64,000 nt of DNA from Acidobacteriaceae bacterium. GTDB taxonomy: Bacteria > Acidobacteriota > Terriglobia > Terriglobales > Acidobacteriaceae. Location of the stretch: NCBI GenBank assembly GCA_030041435.1, contig JASHNW010000042.1, positions 94,569-158,568 on the forward strand, in the 5' to 3' direction. The position numbers and the translations under genes are program-made. The notes under the pieces are model-generated. The model saw only the letters and a program-made list of their open reading frames with translations, was not told the origin of the DNA and ran no database searches. Each line of letters starts with the position of its first letter. Position 1 is the stretch's first letter. Shown here one piece after another: positions 34,428 through 42,519 of this stretch.

Positions 34428-36914
34428 TCACTCCATGCGCAGCGTTGTCATGGGATCCACGCTGGCCGCGCGCCGCGCCGGAATCCACGCCGCAGCCAGC
34501 GCCAGCCCGATCATGAGCAGCGCCACCGCGGCAAAGGTGATGGGATCGACCGCGTGCACGCCGAACAGGAAGCTGCGCAGCAGTTGTGCGACGAGCGCGG
34601 CAGCGGTGAGCCCGATCGCCGAACCGCTGACCGCCAGCGCCAGGCTCTGGCGCACCACGCCGGCCACGATCTGCCAGCGCTGCGCGCCCACGGCGAGGCG
34701 GATGCCGATCTCGCGCGTGCGCCAGCTCACGATGTACGCGATCAGACTATAGACGCCCACGCCGCCAATCACCACCGCCAGCCCGCCAAAGGCGAGCAGG
34801 AGGATGGTCAGCGAGCGCGGCGCCGACTCCGATGCGGCGATGACCTCGTTCATGGAACGGACCCGCGTCACAGGCACTTGCGGGTCGATGTCAGCGACCA
34901 CCCGCCGGATCTCGGATGCAGTCGCCTGCGCGGAGGCCCGCGTGCGCATCACCACGTACATGACCGGCCGTTCCCTCCCCGGGCTCAGCGGAAAATACGC
35001 TTCGTCTTCCACTCCGGAGGCCAGGCTGCCGTCGTGCGTGTTGTTCACCACTCCAACGATCGTATCGGCGGCTGCCGGAGCCCACACCGTCGGCTGCGGT
35101 TCGTCCATGACGTCGATCAGGTGTCGACCCAGCGGATTCTGATGCGGCCACAGCCGATCCGCCATGCTCTGGCTGATCACTACCGCGCGGCTGGTCCCTG
35201 ACGCATCCTGCTCGCTCAGCAGCCGTCCCCGCACGAGGGTCATCCCGACCGTCGCAAAGTAATCCGGCGTCACGACGCGTCCGGTCGACATGAACGCTCC
35301 CTGATGCGGTTCGCGCGGATGCCCCTCAGCGTCGTACACAAAGCTGCCGAATTGCCCTACCAGGGGCAGCGACCCGGTCAGCGCCACGTCTTCGGCTCCG
35401 GCTGCGCCACGCAGACGATCGACCAGGGTTCCAAAGAACGCCGCACAGCGGCCTGGAGGCGGCGCATTCGGCGTGATGTGCGGGTTTGGACACGTCGAAG
35501 TATCCAGCGAGACTTCCGCCGTCACCACGCGGTCGCTGCGGAAGCCCGGATCGACCTGGGAAAGACTCCACAGGCTGTGCAGCATGAGGCCCGCAGCCGT
35601 GATGACCACCACGGAGAGCGCGATCTGCCCCACCACCAGCACCATGGACACCCGGAACTGCCCGGCCTTGCCGGCCACCGTGCGGCTGCCGGAGTGCAGC
35701 GGCTCACGCAGATTCGGCGAGGCCATGCGCAGCGCCGGGATCAGTCCGAACAAAACGCCGGTCACGACCGACGCTGCTGCCGCAAAGACAAAGACCGGCC
35801 ACTCGAGCGAGACATCGCCGATGCGCGGCGTGTCTGCGGGCAGCAGCGTCACCAGCGCCTGCAGGCTCGCCGCCGCGGCAACCAGGCCCATCGCGCCGGC
35901 CACCGCGCCCAGCACCACGCTCTCGGCCAGCAACTGCCGGATCAGCCGCGCCCCCGACGCCCCCAGCGCGCTGCGCACCGCGATTTCCTTCTCGCGCCCC
36001 GCCGCGCGCGCCAGCATCAGATTCGCCACGTTGGCGCACGCAATCAGCAGGATCAGACCCACCGCGCCGAACAGCAGCATCAGGCGCTGCTGCATCGACC
36101 CCACCTCAGCCTGCAGCAGCGGAACCACCATGGTGTTCGAAGCCCAGTCGCTGGGCATAATCCACGGGAACAGCGGCAGCATCAGCTTCTGCAGGCGGCG
36201 CAGTTCGCTCTGCGCCTGCGCCTGTGTCACCCCGTCCCGCAGCCGCCCGAAGGCGCGCAGGTCGAAGTTGTTCCAGGGATCGATGGCATCGCCGCCCCGG
36301 AACGTCACCGGCGTCAGGAACTGCGTATCCGCATAGGGAAAATGCACGCCGGCCGGCATGACGCCGAGAATGCGGCGCGATACGCCGTCGATGCGCAGGG
36401 TCGCACCGATGGCCGCGGGGCTCGCTCCGAAATGCTGGCGCCAGTAGCCGTCGCTCAGCACCACCACCGGATCGCTGCCGGCGCGCGCGTCCTCCGCGGA
36501 GAAAAACCGTCCCAGCTCCGGACGAACCTCGAGCGTGTCCAGCGCGTTCACCATCACCTCCGCGCCGAAAACGCGGTCCGCCGAGCCTTCCTCACCGACG
36601 TTCGATTCGGCATCCGCTCCAAACCCGCTGACCGAGCTGAACGCGGTGGACCGCTCGCCCAGCGTGCGAATCCATCCCTTGGGAAAGGGCGAGGCCAGCG
36701 AACTCAGCGGATCGTCCCCCGGATGCTCGGTGTACCCGATGCGCATGATGCGATCCTGCTGCGGAAAGGGCAGCGGCCGCAGCATGATCGAGTCCACCAG
36801 CGTGAAGATGGCCGTGTTGGCGCCGATGCCCAGCGCCAGAGTCAGCACCGCCGTCGCCGCAAAGCCCGGCGATTTCCGCAACTGCCGCACCGCATATTTG
36901 AAGTCACCCAGCAT
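34428..36914 (-). CDS. ADOP-family FtsX/MacB-like permease 4
   Basis: 828 aa, the longest of the array. N-terminal motif VRQLRKSPGFAATAVLTLAL; first FtsX domain with MLARAAGREKEIAVRSALGA; second with YIVSWRTREIGIRLAVGAQR; end RRAASVDPMTTLRME. The second periplasmic core contains a Cys/Pro insert (TSTCPNPHITPNAPPPGRC) that could form a disulfide loop not seen in the other three. It is 30 bp downstream of the truncated fifth copy. Confidence 0.93.
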   Translation of the reverse strand: MLGDFKYAVRQLRKSPGFAATAVLTLALGIGANTAIFTLVDSIMLRPLPFPQQDRIMRIGYTEHPGDDPLSSLASPFPKGWIRTLGERSTAFSSVSGFGADAESNVGEEGSADRVFGAEVMVNALDTLEVRPELGRFFSAEDARAGSDPVVVLSDGYWRQHFGASPAAIGATLRIDGVSRRILGVMPAGVHFPYADTQFLTPVTFRGGDAIDPWNNFDLRAFGRLRDGVTQAQAQSELRRLQKLMLPLFPWIMPSDWASNTMVVPLLQAEVGSMQQRLMLLFGAVGLILLIACANVANLMLARAAGREKEIAVRSALGASGARLIRQLLAESVVLGAVAGAMGLVAAAASLQALVTLLPADTPRIGDVSLEWPVFVFAAAASVVTGVLFGLIPALRMASPNLREPLHSGSRTVAGKAGQFRVSMVLVVGQIALSVVVITAAGLMLHSLWSLSQVDPGFRSDRVVTAEVSLDTSTCPNPHITPNAPPPGRCAAFFGTLVDRLRGAAGAEDVALTGSLPLVGQFGSFVYDAEGHPREPHQGAFMSTGRVVTPDYFATVGMTLVRGRLLSEQDASGTSRAVVISQSMADRLWPHQNPLGRHLIDVMDEPQPTVWAPAAADTIVGVVNNTHDGSLASGVEDEAYFPLSPGRERPVMYVVMRTRASAQATASEIRRVVADIDPQVPVTRVRSMNEVIAASESAPRSLTILLLAFGGLAVVIGGVGVYSLIAYIVSWRTREIGIRLAVGAQRWQIVAGVVRQSLALAVSGSAIGLTAAALVAQLLRSFLFGVHAVDPITFAAVALLMIGLALAAAWIPARRAASVDPMTTLRME

Positions 36915-36944
36915 ATTGGTCGCACCCTCTGTTACAAAATCGGT

Positions 36945-37224
36945 CTACTCCATACGCAAAGCTTCCACAGGATCGAGACTGGCGGCGCGCTGCGCAGGAT
37001 TGATGGCCGCCAGCAGCGCTGCCACAGCGAGCATGAGCGTAGCAGCCGACGAGCCAGAGCTGGCGGGGATTCACAACCGGCAGGGATTTGAGCATCACCT
37101 GCTGGATGAGGGTGAAGATGGCCGTGGTGGCGCCGATGCCGAGCGCCAGCGTGACCACGACCGTCACGGTGAAACCCGGAGATTTGCGCAGCTGACGCAG
37201 AGTCTGATTCAGATCGGACAGCAT
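36945..37224 (-). pseudogene. ADOP permease relic: N- and C-terminal ends fused, middle deleted
   Basis: The first part reads LSDLNQTLRQLRKSPGFTV and continues through GATTAIFTLIQQVMLKSLPV, a normal ADOP N-terminus with GAGG before the ATG. About 60 codons in, the reading switches by one frame to TLMLAVAALLAAINPAQRAA followed by SLDPVEALRME and TAG, the normal ADOP C-terminus. Roughly 2.2 kb of the usual gene is missing and the two parts are out of frame. The undisturbed start region may still act as promoter/leader for the array. Confidence 0.85.
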
Positions 37225-37373
37225 CGCACGTTCCTCGCCGGGCGGAGATACGTGCATGCCATCTGCCAGTTCGGGAGGGCTTCAGCCTTTGAAACTAAAC
37301 GCTTTATCCTGACGGGACTGTCCTGCGCTGTCCGCAATCGCGAACTTGTGTTCGGAATTGAACATTCTGCGGG

Positions 37374-38636
37374 TTAGTGGGGAATCCCGGACGGGCTCAC
37401 CGGCGTGAATCCCAGCGCCTGGACGTAGCCGGGATTCAGCTTTGCATGGGAGAACTGGACTTGCTGCAGCAGGTCGGCGAAGGCGGCGTCGATGTTCTGC
37501 TGCGGGGGACGGGCGGCGAGGCGCTGCTCGGCGTTGCCGGTGCCGGTAGGGAGCTTGGCGAAGGCGACGATCTCGTCCCAGTGCACGGGCCGGTTAAAGG
37601 TGACGACGCTGGAGGTGGCCTCCATCTTCTTGTAGGGCCAGAAAGCCCAGCCGATGTTGTTGGCCTCGAGAGTTTGGCGAAAGGCGGAATCCCAGGCGTC
37701 GGTGTTTTCGCCGGTTTCGCCACACCACAGGGGGACGTGGTACTTCGAACGGAAGTCGATGTAGGGCTGGATGGTGCTGACATCGGTGGTCTTCATCCAG
37801 TACTTGTGCAGCTCGTACATGGTGTTGGAGTCGAAGGGCGGCCCGAAGACGCTGAAGTTGGTGTCCCACTGTGCGCCGCCGAGAATGAGGACGTGGTTGG
37901 GATCGACGGAGCGGATGGCGGCGGCGATTTTCTTATAAACAGGCTCGAGATCCTGGTTGAACTGCTGGTCCCTCGGGTAGTGGGGGATGGGCTCGTTTAG
38001 CAAGTCGTAGCCGAGGACGGTGGGGTTGTTGGCGTAGTGCGCGGCGATGCGACGCCAGATGGCGGCGGTCTCGGCCTGGGCCTCAGGGCTCGAGTAGAGC
38101 CAGGGGTAGCCATAGCTGTCGTCGATGTTGGCGCCGGTCTGGCCGCCCGGCGCGCAGTGCATGTCGAGGATGACGTAGATGTGGTCCCGGGCGGCCCAGG
38201 TGAGGAGGCGGTCGATGAGCCGGAAGCCTTCGGCATCGTCGGAGGTGAAGAACTTCCAGTGGATGGGCACGCGAACGGAGTTGAACCCGGAGCGGGCAAT
38301 CAGGTCGACATCGGATTGGGTGATATAGGTGGCGCGCCACTGATGCCAGAAGGCGTCGGCCTGGGCCGGGCCGAGAAGCTCTTTGGTCAGGCGCTCGATT
38401 TCGCTGGGCGATTGCGGGCCGCCGTCGAAATGGAACATGTAGCCTTCCGGCTCAAACCAATTGCCGAGGTTGATGCCTTTGAGGAGCAGGGGCCGGCCCT
38501 GGGCGTCGACCAGATTGGGGCCCTGAGCGTGGACGAAGGCAGAGAATCCGGGCGCTGGCTGGGCGAGGAGGGTGGAGGCGGCGAAGAGGAGAGCCAAAAG
38601 ACTCGACAGGGAGCGGCGCGCGGCAGATTGTGTCAC
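37374..38636 (-). CDS. secreted glycoside hydrolase family 5 (cellulase-like) enzyme
   Basis: 420 aa with a signal peptide (SLSSLLALLFAASTLLAQ). The TIM-barrel signatures of GH5 are clear: PLLLKGINLGNW, RSGFNSVRVPIHWKFF, YVILDMHCAPGGQTG, the acid/base E215 in GYDLLNEPIPHY, H277 in YELHKYW, and the nucleophile E307 in PLWCGETGENTD, followed by GWAFWPYKK. It should cleave beta-1,4 or beta-1,3/1,6 linkages in plant or fungal polysaccharides; the subfamily cannot be set by eye. It is transcribed alone, and the DUF192 gene ends 60 bp upstream. Confidence 0.92.
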   Translation of the reverse strand: MTQSAARRSLSSLLALLFAASTLLAQPAPGFSAFVHAQGPNLVDAQGRPLLLKGINLGNWFEPEGYMFHFDGGPQSPSEIERLTKELLGPAQADAFWHQWRATYITQSDVDLIARSGFNSVRVPIHWKFFTSDDAEGFRLIDRLLTWAARDHIYVILDMHCAPGGQTGANIDDSYGYPWLYSSPEAQAETAAIWRRIAAHYANNPTVLGYDLLNEPIPHYPRDQQFNQDLEPVYKKIAAAIRSVDPNHVLILGGAQWDTNFSVFGPPFDSNTMYELHKYWMKTTDVSTIQPYIDFRSKYHVPLWCGETGENTDAWDSAFRQTLEANNIGWAFWPYKKMEATSSVVTFNRPVHWDEIVAFAKLPTGTGNAEQRLAARPPQQNIDAAFADLLQQVQFSHAKLNPGYVQALGFTPVSPSGIPH

Positions 38637-38696
38637 GGGAAACAGGGTAACGCGGCAGGCGGACGGATGCGCAGGTTTCGCCCGCGGCGGGAAAGA

Positions 38697-39218
38697 TTAC
38701 GGCAGGCTGAAGTTGATGGTTTCGCCCACGGCGAGGCTGTGTTTTTTGATGGAGCCGACGGGGAGTTCGAGGACGTATTTGGAGGGTTCGCGGCCGCCGT
38801 AGTTCGGGCAGGTCCTGGCTTTGCCGGTGCAGGGCGGCGTATCCGGGGACATCTCGACAATGCGGCGATCCGGATCCATCCAGACGATGTCGAGGCCGAT
38901 CTTGCAGTGGTACATCCAGTAGGCATGGGGCGCGGTGTCGTCGTGGACGAAGAGCATGCCGCGGCCTTCGGGCAGGCTGGTGCGCCCCATCAGTCCGTAT
39001 TCGCGCTGCTGTTCAGTCGTCGCCAGCTCGACGTGGACGGTCGATCCGTCAGGGAGCATGACGAGGGTGCTGGCCGGGCGCGGCGCTGCGTAGGGAATGA
39101 CCGGCTCCTGTGCGCGGAGCGTGCGAACGAGCGGAACGGCAGCGACGAAAAAGACCGCCAGCAGGGCAGCGAAGAGAGTGGGAACGCGCCATGGGCGGAG
39201 GAACAACCGTTTCTTCAT
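38697..39218 (-). CDS. DUF192 family membrane-anchored protein
   Basis: 173 aa. An N-terminal membrane anchor or signal (PTLFAALLAVFFVAAVPLV) is followed by a DUF192 domain: VHVELATTEQQREYGLMGR, TSLPEGRGMLFVHDD and YWMYHCKIGLDIVWMDPD. Family members are small extracytoplasmic beta-barrel proteins of unknown function. The CTGKARTCPNYGG segment could form a disulfide. Its upstream region is shared with the divergent PH-like protein gene (39 bp), so the two may share a regulatory region. Confidence 0.87.
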   Translation of the reverse strand: MKKRLFLRPWRVPTLFAALLAVFFVAAVPLVRTLRAQEPVIPYAAPRPASTLVMLPDGSTVHVELATTEQQREYGLMGRTSLPEGRGMLFVHDDTAPHAYWMYHCKIGLDIVWMDPDRRIVEMSPDTPPCTGKARTCPNYGGREPSKYVLELPVGSIKKHSLAVGETINFSLP

Positions 39219-39257
39219 GAGAGCAGTTTTCGCCTTCCTGGTTTATTCTCTTCGCAA

Positions 39258-39701
39258 ATGCGCTTCCGGGCAAAGTTCGGCCTGCTGGGTTGCTGCTATT
39301 TGGCGATGCCCCTCATTCTGCTCATCCTGCTGCTGAGCCGCGGGCACCATGCGACTATGTTCGGGCCGTGGTTCGTGGCGATCTGGACCGCGATTGCGCT
39401 CTTGCGGATGCTGTCGCACATCCGGGTTTACTGGGAGATTGTTCCGGAGGGCCTGCACGAGCGGCGGTTTTGGACGGAGCGGACGATTCCCTGGAATGAG
39501 ATTCACAGCGCGGGGCCGTGGCCGGACGGGAAGCCGATGCACGGCAACCTGGCGATCGACTTCGTGCGGCCCGCGCCGTTGTCGTCGCAGGGGCGGGTGA
39601 TTGCCAGTCCGGATCGGCTGGACGATTTTCTGCAGGAGTTGCGGCGGCATGCTCCGCAGGCGCACTTTGCGATGAGGCGCAGCGGTTCGGTCACCGCGTG
39701 A
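39258..39701 (+). CDS. two-helix membrane protein with PH-like domain
   Basis: 147 aa. Two membrane helices (LGCCYLAMPLILLILLL and MFGPWFVAIWTAIALLRML) precede a domain with YWEIVPEGLHERRFWTERTI, IPWNEIHSAGPWPDGK and a C-terminal helix DDFLQELRRHAPQA. The pattern of strand, W-x-E-I-x-S and a final helix is that of bacterial PH domains. Function unknown. Divergent from the DUF192 gene and followed 19 bp later by the methyltransferase-like gene. Confidence 0.7.
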   Translation: MRFRAKFGLLGCCYLAMPLILLILLLSRGHHATMFGPWFVAIWTAIALLRMLSHIRVYWEIVPEGLHERRFWTERTIPWNEIHSAGPWPDGKPMHGNLAIDFVRPAPLSSQGRVIASPDRLDDFLQELRRHAPQAHFAMRRSGSVTA

Positions 39702-39720
39702 GGTAGCCGGAGCCAACGCC

Positions 39721-40251
39721 ATGAACAAGGCGTCAGCAGCCATTGGCACGACGGTATTCTTCTTTTTGGCTCCTGGGCTGGTGGCCGGCCTTGGCCCCTG
39801 GTGGGTGAATGGGTGGCGCTATGCCTCGGCCAGGTGGGATTTGCGCCCGCTGCGCTGGGTGGGAGCAGGGCTGATCGTGGTGAGGTTGACGGGGCTCATC
39901 GAATGTTTCGCGCGGTTCGCTGTGCAGGGTCGCGGGACACCGGCGCCGGTGATGCCGACGGAGACGCTGGTGGTGAGCGGGCTCTATGGGTACGTGCGCA
40001 ATCCGATGTATGTGGCGGTGTTCGCCATCGTCGCGGGGCAGGGCCTGCTGCTGGGCGACGGCCGGACGATGGTGTACGCCGCATGCGTGTGGACGGCGTT
40101 CACGTTGTTCGTAGTTCTCTACGAGGAGCCGACGCTGCGCCGGAGGTACGGCGCGCAATATGAAGCGTATTGTGCCCATGTACGGCGCTGGCTTCCCCGG
40201 CTGACGCCATGGAAAGCCGAGGAGGCGCGGACTCGCCGAACCGATGGCTGA
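39721..40251 (+). CDS. isoprenylcysteine carboxyl methyltransferase-like membrane protein
   Basis: 176 aa with four or five helices. The C-terminal SAM-binding signature of the ICMT/PEMT group is clear: SGLYGYVRNPMYVAVFAI, then FVVLYEEPTLRRRYGAQYEA and YCAHVRRWLPRL. Bacterial members methylate small lipophilic substrates; the target is unknown. It probably forms an operon with the PH-like gene 19 bp upstream. A 12-bp tandem repeat (GAACCGATNGCT) overlaps the end of the gene. Confidence 0.88.
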   Translation: MNKASAAIGTTVFFFLAPGLVAGLGPWWVNGWRYASARWDLRPLRWVGAGLIVVRLTGLIECFARFAVQGRGTPAPVMPTETLVVSGLYGYVRNPMYVAVFAIVAGQGLLLGDGRTMVYAACVWTAFTLFVVLYEEPTLRRRYGAQYEAYCAHVRRWLPRLTPWKAEEARTRRTDG

Positions 40252-40317
40252 ACCGATCGCTGAACTATGAACAAAGCACGCAGCCGAACCGCAGAGTTCC
40301 CGGGAAGACTGCCTGAC

Positions 40318-40665
40318 TCAGTTGACGGCCTGCTCGGCCTCGGCAATGCCAGGAACCATGGTGAGGAGGCCGTCGACCTTCGTCATTTTGAACAGCTCGA
40401 GCACGCGGCCATTGACGCCGGCGACAATCAGCCTGCGGCCGTTGCGCTGGCAGGAGACGAAGTAGTTGATGATGGCGCCCATTCCCGCCGAATCCATGTA
40501 AGGCACGGCGGTGAGATCGAGGATGAGCGTGGGCGGCGGATCGGAGCGGATGGCGGCCTGAAAATCGAAGAGGTGATTGAGGACGAGCGGGCCCGTGAGG
40601 CGCAGGATGCGGCTGCCCGGGTTTGGGCCAGGGACACTTTCCAGCGTCAGGGGTTCGGCAGACAT
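40318..40665 (-). CDS. STAS-domain anti-sigma factor antagonist
   Basis: 115 aa single STAS domain. ILRLTGPLVLNHLFDFQAAI is the first strand and helix, LILDLTAVPYMDSAGMGAI carries the phosphorylatable serine of SpoIIAA/RsbV proteins (MDSAGMG), and LIVAGVNGRVLELFKMTKVD ends the fold. It should be switched by a kinase and a PP2C phosphatase. A SpoIIE-type phosphatase is encoded 3.5 kb away, beyond the two carboxypeptidase-regulatory-like genes. Expressed alone on the minus strand, divergent from that gene pair. Confidence 0.9.
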   Translation of the reverse strand: MSAEPLTLESVPGPNPGSRILRLTGPLVLNHLFDFQAAIRSDPPPTLILDLTAVPYMDSAGMGAIINYFVSCQRNGRRLIVAGVNGRVLELFKMTKVDGLLTMVPGIAEAEQAVN

Positions 40666-40747
40666 GCCAGTGAATATAAAGGAGGCGTGGTTACAATTCC
40701 GTGAATTGGCGGCGCGACGGCAGGCAGGGACCCTTTGCGCCGCGTCG

Positions 40748-40783
40748 ACGTCTATTCCTCAACGAACGTCTATACCTCAACGA
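40748..40783. repeat. 18-bp tandem direct repeat in the divergent promoter region
   Basis: Two adjacent copies of ACGTCTATNCCTCAACGA, differing at one position only. It lies between the STAS gene start and the start of the secreted carboxypeptidase-regulatory-like gene, a good position for a regulator-binding site. Confidence 0.7.
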
Positions 40784-40824
40784 ATTGATTTTTTCCGTGG
40801 AGGCGGAGCATCACCGCAGAGTTC

Positions 40825-42519
40825 GTGCGCCGACCGTTCTCATTCCTGACCTGTTTGCTGGTGGGCTCGCCGACCATGGCGGCGCTCGCGATGCTGCCTG
40901 CCGCTGCGCCGCTGGCCGCGCAGGACGCGAACGGAGGATCCGCGTATGCGGTGCGCGGCACGGTGGTGAACAGCGTTTCGGGAGAGCCGGTGCCGCGCGC
41001 GCTGGTGGTTCTGAACGCGGAAAACGCTATGCTGACGGACGGCAACGGAGCATTTTCATTCGACAACGTGGCGGCGGGACAGTACACGGTCTCCGTGCAG
41101 AAACCGGGCTTCATGGGATTTGGCCATGGCGGCGGCGGAATGGGCTTTGGCGGACGCACTCACCTGGACGAAGAAGCGGGCCCCCCGCGGCGGATCGCGG
41201 TAGGCGCGGAGATGCCCAGCCTGACCTTTCGCATCACGCCGGAATCGAGCATTACCGGGCAGGTGACGCTTTCGACCGGCGACGCTTCGGGCGGCATCCG
41301 CGTCACGCTGTATCGGAGGGAGATGCAGAATGGACGGCCAACCTGGCACGCAGCCGGGAACGCGAAGACACGCAGTGACGGTTCGTTTCTGCTGGGAGGG
41401 TTGCCGCCGGGCAGCTACATGCTCAGCACTGCAGCTTCCATGGATGACCCGGGCGTGCCGACGAACAGCCGGGCGCCGGTGTGGGGATATCCACCGGTTT
41501 ACTATCCGGGGGTGACCGATCCGGGGTCAGCGGGAGTGCTGACGCTGGGGCCGGGACAGCAGGCGGAGGCGGACTTCACGCTGACGCGGCAACGGTTCTT
41601 CCTGGTAACGGCGGCGGTGCGCACGTCAGAACCGGGAGGGGCGACGACCTTTGAGATTCTGGATGCGGGCGGACGGCCGACGGGCTTCGAGGCGCGGTAC
41701 GATTTTCGGCAGCAGGTGGTGAACGCGCATGTGCCCAATGGGAGCTGGACGCTCGATGGGCACGCGTATGGGCGCACCATGGTCTGGGGAAGAGCGGACT
41801 TTCAGGTAGCGGGCGCGCCGGTGAGCCTGGCCATCAACATGGCACAGATTCCGCGGTTCCCGGTGACCATCGAACGCGATTTTACGTCGGGCACGGAACA
41901 GCCCAGCCGCTCGAATCCGGGAGTGGGGCTGAGCCTGGCGGCGGTCGATGAGGTGGGAGGCAATGGCAACGGTGGCGGGCTCATGCCGGTTCCGGGATCG
42001 GGCGGGACCGAGTGGCAGATGACGGTGATGGAACCGGGCCGGTATTGGGTGGAAGCATTTCCCTTCCCGCCGGCTTACGTCAGCTCCATCACGAGCGGCG
42101 GCGTGGACCTGGCGAGCAATCCGCTGGTGGTGGCGGCCGGCAGTTCGCCATCGCCGATTCAGATTACGCTGCGCGACGATGCGGCCAGCATAACAGGACA
42201 GATCACCGGTGCGGCGGGCCAGGCAGGCGGAGCGCCTGCGCCGGGAGAAGATCCGCAGGTGTGGGTCTATGCGATTCCGCTCTTCGCGACGGCCGGCACG
42301 CTGCCCGAGGGCGCCGTGCGAGCCGACGGTACGTTTGCGCTGATGAATCTCGCACCGGGATCGTACCGGGTGATTGCCTGCGATGCACGGCAGGATATCG
42401 ATTTTCACACCGCGGACGGGCTGGCGGCGTGGACGGGCAAGGGGCAGACCGTCGCGGTGGATGCGGGTGGGACGGCGCATGTGACTCTGGACGTGACCCA
42501 CACGGAGGCGGCACAGTGA
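40825..42519 (+). CDS. secreted carboxypeptidase-regulatory-like domain protein 1
   Basis: 564 aa from a GTG. A signal peptide (LTCLLVGSPTMAALAMLPAA up to AQD) is followed by repeated beta-sandwich (CarboxypepD_reg / SdrD B-like) modules: YAVRGTVVNSVSGEPVPRAL with GAFSFDNVAAGQYTVSVQKP, then SSITGQVTLSTGDASGGIRV with SFLLGGLPPGSYMLS, and a third with ASITGQITGAAG and FALMNLAPGSYRVIACD. A Gly-rich loop (FGHGGGGMGFGG) interrupts the first module. Such modules are common in acidobacterial secreted and TonB-dependent proteins; a binding or scaffolding role is inferred. Its stop overlaps the next gene's GTG. Confidence 0.85.
   Translation: MRRPFSFLTCLLVGSPTMAALAMLPAAAPLAAQDANGGSAYAVRGTVVNSVSGEPVPRALVVLNAENAMLTDGNGAFSFDNVAAGQYTVSVQKPGFMGFGHGGGGMGFGGRTHLDEEAGPPRRIAVGAEMPSLTFRITPESSITGQVTLSTGDASGGIRVTLYRREMQNGRPTWHAAGNAKTRSDGSFLLGGLPPGSYMLSTAASMDDPGVPTNSRAPVWGYPPVYYPGVTDPGSAGVLTLGPGQQAEADFTLTRQRFFLVTAAVRTSEPGGATTFEILDAGGRPTGFEARYDFRQQVVNAHVPNGSWTLDGHAYGRTMVWGRADFQVAGAPVSLAINMAQIPRFPVTIERDFTSGTEQPSRSNPGVGLSLAAVDEVGGNGNGGGLMPVPGSGGTEWQMTVMEPGRYWVEAFPFPPAYVSSITSGGVDLASNPLVVAAGSSPSPIQITLRDDAASITGQITGAAGQAGGAPAPGEDPQVWVYAIPLFATAGTLPEGAVRADGTFALMNLAPGSYRVIACDARQDIDFHTADGLAAWTGKGQTVAVDAGGTAHVTLDVTHTEAAQ

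Noticed and set aside
34374..37091. Long plus-strand frames opposite the ADOP permeases
   Set aside because: High-GC antisense shadows rich in His/Arg/Gln; the minus strand encodes recognisable ADOP proteins.
38037..39257. N-terminal 400 codons of a plus-strand frame leading into the PH-like protein
   Set aside because: Antisense to the GH5 and DUF192 genes; the true start is the ATG at 39258, just before the first membrane helix.
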